NCBI GenBank assembly: GCA_947165795.1
Contig: CAMVBP010000124.1
Span: 1 to 6,034, forward strand
Direction of reading: 5' to 3'
Length of the DNA: 6,034 bases
Source of the DNA: an uncultured Treponema sp.
GTDB taxonomy: Bacteria > Spirochaetota > Spirochaetia > Treponematales > Treponemataceae
Position numbers and translations under genes: made by a program. Below the pieces are notes generated by a model. It did no database searches. It was not told where the DNA came from and was given only the letters and a program-made list of their open reading frames with translations. Each line of letters starts with the position of its first letter. Position 1 is the first letter of the stretch. This document shows positions 1-6,034 of the stretch, piece by piece.

Positions 1-1791
1 CTTCTTTCCCTGACTTATCTGGCTTTCGTTTACAAAACAATGCTCGGCTGGGAGGAAGAAAAGGTTTCTGCTTCGTTGTATCAGTCCAGCAATATTTTTA
101 CAAAATATTTGGAAGATGTAAAAGAATTTTCTGATAAGATTTACATAAACAAACAGGTAAAAAAAATCCTTGAAACAGATTATTCAGATATTCAGCAGGT
201 TTATGCAGATTACTCTTCCATAAATTATCTTGTAGATTCTCTTGTTAATTATAATATAGTCGAAAGCTTTAAAATTTATACAGAAAATTATTCACTGCTT
301 GATAATTCATTTATTGTAAAGGCGCCTGAAAAAATAATAAATACGCAGTGGTATAAAAACGCAATTGAATTAAAAGGGCAGGGCTTTTTGCAGCTTATGA
401 GCGATCCTATAACACAAAAGGAATATATGTGTTTTATCCGTTCTATATGGGAAAAGGATCATTTTCTTGGAGTGCTTGTTATAAACTTTAATCTTAACAA
501 CAGCAAATATGCAGTTGTAAAATTGCCTTATGATTACGTATTTTTTTCAGGAAATGATTATATTTATGGAATAATAGAAAATGTTAGTCCCGAAGAAAAA
601 AAACTCTTAATGAATATTTGTGCCTCTTATGATTTTGAAAAAAATAATATAGAAAAGAAAGTTTTCAGAAATGAAAGAATTGCAATAAAAGGATTAGCAT
701 TTTCTGTTGCGCCATATTCAGATGTAGAATTTAAAGTTCTGTTTTTAATTCCTCTTTACCATTTGAATAAAGCAACTTTTAAAATGCTTATCTTTGCAAT
801 TTTTATTCTTTGTTTAATTATTCTTTTTGTATATCTCGTTTTAAGACATTATCTGGCCTATATAAAAGCAAGATTCAAAAAAATTCAGAAAGGCATTGAT
901 AATGTCGTTTCAAATAAATTCGAAATTGAAAGTTCTATCGGCGGAAATGATGAATTTGAAAATGTTTATCAAGCCCTTTATAAAATGGCAGAAGATACAA
1001 AAAAATTAATTCAAAAAGTATATATTCAGGATCTGGAATATCATAAGATTCTTTCTAAACAGAACGAAATGAATTTTAAAATGCTTTGTTCGCAGATAAA
1101 TCCTCATTTCCTTTTTAATACTCTTGAATCAATAAGAATGAAAGCCTTAAGCTCGAACGATAAGGATACTGCAAAAATGCTAAGGCTGCTTGCATCTCTT
1201 TTAAGATACAATCTTTCATTAAAAGATGAGCCTGTCCCTCTTGTCCAGGAAATAGAAATTATTGAAAGTTATTTGAAAATTCAAAAGATGCGTTTTGGCG
1301 AAAGAATTAAATATAAAATAGAAAATCTCTGCGAAGAAAGCGAAAAAATTCTTCCACTTTTAATTCAGCCTGTTATAGAAAATTCTGTAAAGTACGCCCT
1401 CGAAAATAATGAAAACGGCGGAAATCTTAACATCAAAGCCTGCAACGAAGTTATTGATTCAAAGAGATTTTTGATAATAGAAATAAAAGATGATGGACCT
1501 GGAATTCAGGAGTCTAAACTGAATGAATTGAATTCTAATTTTGCAAATTTTGACGAATACTTAAAGAATCTTAATGAAAATAAAATTATAAATGATGTAA
1601 GCGAAAAGCCTCAGTCAATAAATTCTGATACAATGATTTCTTATAAATCAAAATCTGTTCTGCATGGAACTTCAATAGGGCTGGAAAATGTAAATTCACG
1701 AATAAAATTATTCTATGGAATAAGCAGCGGATTAATAATATCCAGCGTAAAGAATGAAGGAACTGTCGTCAGATTGAAGATTGAAAATTAA
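1..1791 (+). CDS. YesM/LytS-type sensor histidine kinase, 5'-partial
   Basis: This is a membrane sensor kinase that would autophosphorylate on His and pass phosphate to the response regulator encoded next. The frame is open to the left edge, and the residues before the first ATG (position 40) read as the end of a hydrophobic helix (LLSLTYLAFVYK), so the true start lies outside the window and probably only a few residues are missing. Counting from base 1: N-terminal membrane helix to about residue 13; extracytoplasmic sensor region about 18-258, with a YesM-like W-Y-x-x-A pattern near W117 that suggests a dCACHE-like fold (inference); second membrane helix about 262-282; a HAMP-like linker about 285-336 lacking the usual early proline; the His_kinase motif QINPHFLFNTLE with phosphoacceptor H369; N-box IENSVKYALE about 459-468; G1 box DDGPGI at 497-502; G2 box GTSIGL at 556-561. 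The G1-G2 interval of more than 50 residues is longer than I expect for this family. The family is clear; the ligand is unknown. Confidence 0.93.
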   Translation, partial: LLSLTYLAFVYKTMLGWEEEKVSASLYQSSNIFTKYLEDVKEFSDKIYINKQVKKILETDYSDIQQVYADYSSINYLVDSLVNYNIVESFKIYTENYSLLDNSFIVKAPEKIINTQWYKNAIELKGQGFLQLMSDPITQKEYMCFIRSIWEKDHFLGVLVINFNLNNSKYAVVKLPYDYVFFSGNDYIYGIIENVSPEEKKLLMNICASYDFEKNNIEKKVFRNERIAIKGLAFSVAPYSDVEFKVLFLIPLYHLNKATFKMLIFAIFILCLIILFVYLVLRHYLAYIKARFKKIQKGIDNVVSNKFEIESSIGGNDEFENVYQALYKMAEDTKKLIQKVYIQDLEYHKILSKQNEMNFKMLCSQINPHFLFNTLESIRMKALSSNDKDTAKMLRLLASLLRYNLSLKDEPVPLVQEIEIIESYLKIQKMRFGERIKYKIENLCEESEKILPLLIQPVIENSVKYALENNENGGNLNIKACNEVIDSKRFLIIEIKDDGPGIQESKLNELNSNFANFDEYLKNLNENKIINDVSEKPQSINSDTMISYKSKSVLHGTSIGLENVNSRIKLFYGISSGLIISSVKNEGTVVRLKIEN

Positions 1792-1816
1792 GCCAGATAA
1801 AGTAGTTTTAAAAGCC

Positions 1817-1921
1817 GCTCCGAACTCTTTTTTTTGATAAATTTTTATTATTTTTTTCTTTTTTTTCTATGATTTTCTAAAAAGTTGTGTTAAAATATAA
1901 AAAAAAATAAGTATTCGGAGC
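1817..1921 (+). repeat. 8-bp inverted repeat flanking the kinase-regulator gap; right arm covers the regulator RBS
   Basis: The left arm GCTCCGAA (1817-1824) is the exact reverse complement of TTCGGAGC (1914-1921), with 89 nt between them. The right arm contains the CGGAG that serves as Shine-Dalgarno for the ATG at 1926. In an mRNA reading through from the kinase gene the arms could pair and hide the RBS. An mRNA started at the internal promoter proposed just downstream would lack the left arm and leave the RBS free. The pairing is seen in the sequence; the regulatory role is inference, and a chance match is not excluded, although these are among the few GC-containing words in a very T/A-rich gap. 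Confidence 0.4.
1888..1896 (+). promoter_or_regulatory. Possible extended -10 promoter for the response regulator gene
   Basis: TGTTAAAAT matches the extended -10 form TGnTAtAAT with one mismatch, in an AT-rich stretch about 30 nt before the regulator start codon. Transcription would begin near 1903, just ahead of the RBS. No good -35 hexamer sits 16-18 nt upstream; the extended TG may compensate. A second candidate -10, TATGAT at 1868-1873, has only a poor -35 (TTATTA, 1845-1850). In such T/A-rich DNA -10-like words are common, so confidence is limited. Confidence 0.35.
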
Positions 1922-1925
1922 TTAG

Positions 1926-3071
1926 ATGGACTTATTAAAATTACTTATAGCCGATGACGAAGAAAATATTAGAAATGGTTTAAAAAACATCTTAGACTGG
2001 GAGAGCCTTGGAATTGAAATTTGCGGGGCTGCTTCTAACGGAAAAGAGGCTTATCAGCAGATTATCGATAATCAGCCGGATCTTGTAATCCTTGATATAA
2101 AAATGCCAGGCCTTACTGGAATTCAGCTTCTTGAAAAAGTTTCTGAATATTATGCCCAGCAGACTGTTAATAAAACAGACTTTAAAATGCCTTCAATTAT
2201 TATTCTTTCTGGTTTTGCAGAATTTGAATATGCTCAGAAGGCACTGAATGCCGGCGCAAAAGCTTATCTTTTAAAACCTGTCGACGAAGAACTGCTTGAG
2301 AAAAAGATTGTTCAACTTTCTGGTGCAATAAGAAATTCAACACATTCATCATTTTTCTCTAATCTGCGTGAAGAAATCCTTCAGAAAAAAATTGATTCAT
2401 CTGAACTGCAAATTACTGAAGAAGAATTTATACAGAAGCTTCTCTTCTGTATAGAAACTTATGATAAGGAAAAACTGCAGCAGAATATTGAGTTTTTATA
2501 TAAACACTTTAGTGATGAATCTTTAAAAGAAGCTCAGGTTAAAAAAGATGTCATTTCAATTCTTGTAAATCTTAGAAATTCTGTTGTAGAAAAATATCCG
2601 GAACGTGATTTTAAAGAAACCGTAAAACTAGATTTCGTTTCTGAAATGCTTGAACTGGATTCTTTCAATTCTTTAATCGATCATTTTAAATCTGTTACGG
2701 AAAATTACATTGAATGCTTTAATACAAATACTTCTGATTCTATGATTTTAAAGGTTGTTGCATATGTTAAATCTAATTTCAATCAGGATTTAAAACTCGA
2801 AAATCTTGGTGAACTGTTTAATTGTAACAGTGCTTATCTTGGAAAGAAATTTAAGCTTTATACCGGAGTTCCGTTCAACACCTTCCTGGATAATCTTAGA
2901 ATTGAATCTGCAAAAGATAAATTGCTGAATACAAACCTTAAGAATTATCAGATAGCAAAATTAATTGGTTTTAATAATACAGATTATTTCTTTATGAGGT
3001 TCAAAAAGAATACAGGTCTTACTCCAAAAGAATTTAAGCAGCAGGCAGGAAAATCTGTAGATGAGGAATAA
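1926..3071 (+). CDS. YesN-type response regulator, receiver plus AraC-family DNA-binding domain
   Basis: This is a cytoplasmic transcription factor and the evident partner of the upstream kinase. The receiver domain spans about residues 3-125: acidic pocket D10/D11, phosphoacceptor D57 in VILDIKMPGLTG, conserved S95 in ILSGF, and switch-loop K117 in LLKPVDE. The segment before the SGF strand (about 75-89) is some ten residues longer than usual. Residues about 125-270 form an alpha-helical, charged linker with no motif I recognise. The C-terminus carries two helix-turn-helix motifs typical of AraC regulators, about 290-311 (LENLGELFNCNSAYLGKKF) and about 341-363 (QIAKLIGFNNTDYFFMRFKK), followed by the family signature TGLTPKEFK. 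The length of 381 residues is shorter than the roughly 500 common in Firmicute YesN proteins, mostly through the linker. The ATG at 1926 has a CGGAG Shine-Dalgarno at 1916-1920 with 5-nt spacing. Its end overlaps the next gene by 11 nt. Likely targets are carbohydrate uptake or utilisation genes, possibly including its own operon (inference). Confidence 0.95.
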   Translation: MDLLKLLIADDEENIRNGLKNILDWESLGIEICGAASNGKEAYQQIIDNQPDLVILDIKMPGLTGIQLLEKVSEYYAQQTVNKTDFKMPSIIILSGFAEFEYAQKALNAGAKAYLLKPVDEELLEKKIVQLSGAIRNSTHSSFFSNLREEILQKKIDSSELQITEEEFIQKLLFCIETYDKEKLQQNIEFLYKHFSDESLKEAQVKKDVISILVNLRNSVVEKYPERDFKETVKLDFVSEMLELDSFNSLIDHFKSVTENYIECFNTNTSDSMILKVVAYVKSNFNQDLKLENLGELFNCNSAYLGKKFKLYTGVPFNTFLDNLRIESAKDKLLNTNLKNYQIAKLIGFNNTDYFFMRFKKNTGLTPKEFKQQAGKSVDEE

Positions 3072-4692
3072 AAATAATCTCATTAAGGCATTTTATTTTT
3101 TTCTTGTTGTTTTCTACATTTTAATATCTGCTTCATGTTCCAAAAGTAAATCAAAATCTGCCGCTATAGAACCTGTAAGCTTTACATATTATTCTCCTGA
3201 TTTTACAGGCGACATTGAGTTTTCTGATGCAATCGCACAGGAAATTACAAAACGAACCGGAGTAAAGCTTATTCCTATTTATATACCTCGAGAAAAGGAA
3301 GATGTTGCTTCCTTAATGCTTGCCGACGATTTTTATCCCGATTTAATTTTTACAAAAGGAAACCTTGCCGAATTCGTAGAAAAAAAAGCGCTTGTCCCGT
3401 TTGATCAATATATGGACGAACATGGAACCAATATGAAAAAACTTTATGGAAATCAGCTTTCCAGATTGCGATATTCTATGGATGATCCTTCAATTTATGC
3501 AACCAGTGCTTATGAGATTCGTCAGGAAGTAAATACACCTTCTGGCAGCCTTCAGATTCAAAATGCTGTTTTAAAAGATTCCGGTTATCCCAAAATTCAG
3601 ACTCTTGATGATTTTGAAAAAGTTCTTCTTGCTTATAAGAGAAAATATCCCGAAATAAATGGTCATAAAACAATAGGACTTTCTTTTGTCTGCGATGAAT
3701 GGTGGTGGTTTGTTGATCTTTCTAATCCTGCAGGTTTTGTCTGGGGCTATGGAGATGACGGACAGTGGATTGTTGATCAAAAAACATATAAGGCTACATA
3801 TAAATTCCTTTATCCAAAAATGGATGTTTATTACCGCTGGTTGAATAAACTTTATAATGAAGATTTATTGGATCCGGATAGTTTTACACAAACCTTCGAT
3901 GTCTGGAAAACAAAAATTTCCGAAGGTTACATTCTTGGAACTTCGTGTCCATATTATCAGATTTTGGAGATTCAGGATAAAATTTCATTATCTGATCATC
4001 CGGAAAGAAGTTATGCCTTTCTTCCTGTAACAGCTCAGAAAGGAATTCTTGAACCTTCATTAAAAGATTATGGCTTTGCGGGCGGCTGGGGAATAGCAAT
4101 TACAAAAAGCTGTAAAGATCCTGAACGTGCATTTGAATTTCTTGACTGGTTATGTTCCGAAGAAGCTCAGATTCTTACTAACTGGGGAATTGAAGGGCAG
4201 GATTATTATTATGATAATTCAGGAAAAAGAATTTCATTGAATGATCCAGTAAAAGACAGGGAACGGGGGATTGGTGCATGGGCTTATCCTTTCCCACAGG
4301 CAGGAACTGCATATAAAGATTCAACAGGAAATTTCTTTGGAAAGAGCCAGAGGGAAAATGTCATTAAATCGTATAATATTGCAGAAAAAGAAACGTTAAA
4401 GGCTTATGGTGCCGAAACCTGGAGCGATTTATTTCCTACAAGCGAAGAACTCGGCGTTTCGGATTACGGTCAGGTATGGCAGTATCCTCTTAAAACACAA
4501 TCGCAGAAAATTGTAGACAGCGCAGATGCATATGTAAAGCAGGCTTTAATTACAATGATTATGGACAAGCCGGAAAACTTTGACGCCAGCTGGAATAAAA
4601 TGTGCAAAGATTTAAAGAAAATGGGAATTGAAGATATCGGAAAAGAAATTACTGATTTAATTGTAGAAAAGGTTAATTTCTGGAAAGAATAA
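3061..4692 (+). CDS. Extracellular solute-binding lipoprotein, LplA-like sugar/oligosaccharide type
   Basis: This is a secreted, lipid-anchored ligand-binding protein of the family 1-like ABC solute-binding type. Residues 1-25 form a signal peptide: basic start (R2, K4, K9), hydrophobic core about 10-22, and lipobox S-A-S followed by C26, looser than the Leu-x-Ala/Gly-Cys consensus but compatible with spirochaetal lipoproteins. A Ser/Lys-rich tether follows. The mature part of about 518 residues shows family traits: PDLIF near the N-lobe, an aromatic patch at W214-W216, GYGDDGQWIVDQ about 229-240, YYRWLNKLYNEDLLDPDSF in the middle, GFAGGWGIAIT about 338-348, and DPERAFEFLDWL about 353-364 followed by NWGIEGQDYYY. 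The length suits LplA/YtcQ-like proteins that bind sugars or oligosaccharides. The ATG lies inside the regulator's last codons (11-nt overlap) with AGGA at 3047-3050, so translation is probably coupled to the regulator. No permease gene follows; it could act with a permease encoded elsewhere or as an accessory sensor for the kinase (inference). Confidence 0.92.
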   Translation: MRNKNNLIKAFYFFLVVFYILISASCSKSKSKSAAIEPVSFTYYSPDFTGDIEFSDAIAQEITKRTGVKLIPIYIPREKEDVASLMLADDFYPDLIFTKGNLAEFVEKKALVPFDQYMDEHGTNMKKLYGNQLSRLRYSMDDPSIYATSAYEIRQEVNTPSGSLQIQNAVLKDSGYPKIQTLDDFEKVLLAYKRKYPEINGHKTIGLSFVCDEWWWFVDLSNPAGFVWGYGDDGQWIVDQKTYKATYKFLYPKMDVYYRWLNKLYNEDLLDPDSFTQTFDVWKTKISEGYILGTSCPYYQILEIQDKISLSDHPERSYAFLPVTAQKGILEPSLKDYGFAGGWGIAITKSCKDPERAFEFLDWLCSEEAQILTNWGIEGQDYYYDNSGKRISLNDPVKDRERGIGAWAYPFPQAGTAYKDSTGNFFGKSQRENVIKSYNIAEKETLKAYGAETWSDLFPTSEELGVSDYGQVWQYPLKTQSQKIVDSADAYVKQALITMIMDKPENFDASWNKMCKDLKKMGIEDIGKEITDLIVEKVNFWKE

Positions 4693-4716
4693 GCACAGTT
4701 TTATGATTCCTGCTTA
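4690..4716. terminator. Weak candidate bidirectional terminator between convergent genes
   Basis: TAAGCA (4690-4695) and TGCTTA (4711-4716) form a 6-bp inverted repeat with a 15-nt loop, overlapping the stop codons of the binding-protein gene and the convergent acyltransferase gene, which are only 8 nt apart. The stem is short and AT-rich. It is followed by ATATTTTATAATTTC on the + strand and TTCTTTCC on the - strand, neither a clean T-run. The position is right for shared termination, but the structure is weak. Confidence 0.22.
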
Positions 4717-5477
4717 ATATATTTTATAATTTCTACATTATTATTTCGGCTTCTTTCTACCATTTTTTCATAAACGCGGTTTCTTAAATCAGTCTGTTTT
4801 TCTTTTTTACCGAGACTTTCATCCGGAAAAAAAGGCCCGTCCACATATGTTACAATGCGCGGAGTACGCGAAAATTTTCTCTTTTGATAAGTATTTGTAA
4901 AACAGAAAGTCGGGCAGTTATTTATAATAGGGTAGCGGAAAGACAAATCTGTAAACGGACGTATTTTAGTATAAAACGGCCATATGTGTGCTTCCGGGTA
5001 AATCATAATGCTTGAATTTTTCTGAAGGCGAAGCTTCATTGTATTCATAAAATTCTTAGTTGCAGTCATATTGTCCGGCAGAGGCAGAGCACCAAGATAA
5101 GGCGTAATTTTTCCAAGAACAGGCATGGAAACGTTATTCGCATTTACAACAACAAAAGTTGAATGCGGGAAGCTTACCATTGAAGGTATAAGCGCATCTG
5201 CAATATTATTTGTGTGGTTTGCAAAAACGAAAATCGAAGTTTTTTTATATTTTGAAATTACGCCGCGGTTTATAATTTTATGATGATATTTTAATTTTAA
5301 ATAAGCCCAGGCAATAGGGAAGGCAAAAATCCTGTACCAGAAAAGCCTCATTATTCGAAAATAAAATGAATTGTCGCCATACCAGTATTTTTCATCTATT
5401 GGCCGCGGCTGAATGGAATCTCCGGCAAATTCGTCGTTTAATTCGTCTTTATAATAAATTGTATCCGGTCTTTTCAT
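4701..5477 (-). CDS. PlsC/LPLAT-superfamily phospholipid acyltransferase
   Basis: This is a complete 258-residue protein of the glycerolipid acyltransferase superfamily, expected at the inner face of the cytoplasmic membrane, moving an acyl chain onto a glycerol-phosphate or lysophospholipid acceptor. After a polar N-terminal region (1-36), a hydrophobic/aromatic stretch at about 38-62 (FYFRIMRLFWYRIFAFPIAW) likely binds the membrane. The catalytic block is FANHTNNIADAL with H88 and D94; the spacing is H-x5-D rather than the textbook H-x4-D. A second block, VLGKITPYLGALPLPDN (about 120-136), fits the acceptor-binding motif. The third, IYPEAHIWPFYTKIRPF (about 159-175), corresponds to FPEG in PlsC. 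The start ATG lies 2 nt after the stop of the upstream gene, with no strong Shine-Dalgarno in between, which suggests translational coupling. It converges on the binding-protein gene. The exact acceptor (lysophosphatidate, glycerol-3-phosphate or another) cannot be read from the sequence. Confidence 0.88.
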   Translation of the reverse strand: MKRPDTIYYKDELNDEFAGDSIQPRPIDEKYWYGDNSFYFRIMRLFWYRIFAFPIAWAYLKLKYHHKIINRGVISKYKKTSIFVFANHTNNIADALIPSMVSFPHSTFVVVNANNVSMPVLGKITPYLGALPLPDNMTATKNFMNTMKLRLQKNSSIMIYPEAHIWPFYTKIRPFTDLSFRYPIINNCPTFCFTNTYQKRKFSRTPRIVTYVDGPFFPDESLGKKEKQTDLRNRVYEKMVERSRNNNVEIIKYIKQES

Positions 5478-5479
5478 TT

Positions 5480-6034
5480 TTAATTGCTTTGTGTGGCGTA
5501 GGTTAAAGGTATTTTATAAAAATCTTCATAAACCTTTTTCCAGCATTCATAATTTTTCTTTTTCATTTCTTCAATGTTTTCTTTATTGCTTTTAGCAGGA
5601 TCTTTAAAAATTGCCGGAAGAATATTTATTGTATATTCCTGAATCGGGAATCCGTCATTGTCAATTAAATCTGAATCTTCCATAGTAATAAATATCGGAA
5701 GAACCGGAACATCAGATTCTACTGCAAATTTAAATGCACCGCTTGTGAGTGGACGTGGCTTTCTGTAATTCCACCACATTGCCTGCTCAGCATAAACAAG
5801 AATTTTTTCTCCGCGTGCAAGAAGAGTTTTTATGGCATCCATAAAAAGTTTCATTGTTGCAAAACTGGAACTTAATGGAAGCGTATTGCAGTGCCTGAAG
5901 AAAAGTCCGAAAAGTCCCGGAAAGTTTGTATAGTTTCCTTCGCGAATGACTTTATATAAATCGCGCTTCTGCTTGTGAAGATACGGCAGAAGTACGTGAT
6001 GAATTGCAAAGTTATCAAAAGGATTAAAATGATT
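5480..6034 (-). CDS. PlsC/LPLAT-superfamily acyltransferase, 5'-partial
   Basis: The frame stays open from the stop codon (5480-5482) to the right edge, giving 184 residues of the C-terminal part. The internal ATG at 5854 is not the start, because the codons upstream of it encode clear acyltransferase sequence. Counting from the window edge: residues 1-7 NHFNPFD hold the catalytic NH-x4-D (H2, D7). REGNYTNFPGLFGLFFRHCNTLPL (about 36-59) fits the second, acceptor-binding block. ILVYAEQAMWWNYRKPRPL (about 78-96) is the equivalent of FPEG(T)R, with Ala where Pro is usual and E83 kept. VPVLPIFIT follows at about 109-117, as in related proteins. At least the first membrane-associated part of the protein is outside the window. 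It sits 2 nt upstream of the second acyltransferase gene, so the two are one transcription unit and probably serve the same phospholipid or glycolipid pathway. Acceptor specificity is not determinable here. Confidence 0.85.
   Translation of the reverse strand, partial: NHFNPFDNFAIHHVLLPYLHKQKRDLYKVIREGNYTNFPGLFGLFFRHCNTLPLSSSFATMKLFMDAIKTLLARGEKILVYAEQAMWWNYRKPRPLTSGAFKFAVESDVPVLPIFITMEDSDLIDNDGFPIQEYTINILPAIFKDPAKSNKENIEEMKKKNYECWKKVYEDFYKIPLTYATQSN

Noticed and set aside
40..42. ATG at 40 as the kinase start
   Set aside because: The frame is open to base 1 and encodes the end of a membrane helix before this Met. Starting here would remove the first membrane anchor of a two-helix sensor.
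1811..1835. Rho-independent terminator after the kinase gene
   Set aside because: There is a run of eight T at 1828-1835, but the bases before it (GCCGCTCCGAACTC) do not form a local hairpin.
3476..4099. Three short open frames on the - strand within the binding-protein gene (3476-3673, 3571-3780, 3884-4099)
   Set aside because: They lie antisense to a clearly coding gene, resemble no known domain, and two overlap each other; they are shadows of that gene.
5852..5854. Internal ATG (- strand) as the start of a 124-residue protein
   Set aside because: The in-frame sequence upstream to the right edge encodes the NH-x4-D catalytic motif and the acceptor-binding block, so the gene extends beyond the window.
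1..6034. CRISPR arrays, tRNA/rRNA genes, insertion sequences, toxin-antitoxin or defence genes
   Set aside because: No spaced direct repeats, no recognisable RNA gene and no transposase or nuclease motifs were seen; almost every base is accounted for by five ordinary genes.

Overview
The window is AT-rich bacterial chromosome with five protein-coding genes and very little non-coding DNA. Two genes are cut by the window edges. The gene style (YesM/YesN-type two-component system, a sugar-type solute-binding lipoprotein with a loose S-A-S-C lipobox, tandem PlsC-type acyltransferases, A/T-ending codons) fits a host-associated Treponema-like spirochaete best. A low-GC Firmicute remains possible, because nothing in the window is decisive for the phylum.

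Positions 1-4692 (+ strand) form a signalling and binding cassette. First is a membrane sensor histidine kinase of the YesM/LytS type, whose extreme N-terminus lies left of the window. A 134-nt T-rich gap follows, with a plausible extended -10 promoter and an 8-bp inverted repeat whose right arm covers the next ribosome binding site. Next is a YesN-type response regulator (receiver, linker, AraC-type double helix-turn-helix). It overlaps by 11 nt the start of an extracellular solute-binding lipoprotein of the LplA-like sugar/oligosaccharide type. Kinase, regulator and binding protein look like one functional unit: the lipoprotein would capture a carbohydrate-like ligand, the kinase would sense it (directly or through the lipoprotein), and the regulator would activate uptake or degradation genes. 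No ABC permease or ATPase gene follows, since the binding-protein gene ends only 8 nt from a convergent gene.

Positions 4701-6034 (- strand) hold two tandem membrane-lipid acyltransferase genes of the PlsC/LPLAT superfamily, 2 nt apart and so almost certainly one operon. The upstream one (right edge) is truncated by the window just at its catalytic NH-x4-D motif. The downstream one is complete and has an H-x5-D spacing. They have no evident functional link to the signalling cassette.

I see no RNA gene, mobile element, CRISPR array or attachment site. The most interesting points are the regulator/binding-protein coupling without a permease, the possible long-range sequestration of the regulator's ribosome binding site, the expanded ATP-lid region in the kinase, and the pair of acyltransferases with different catalytic spacing.
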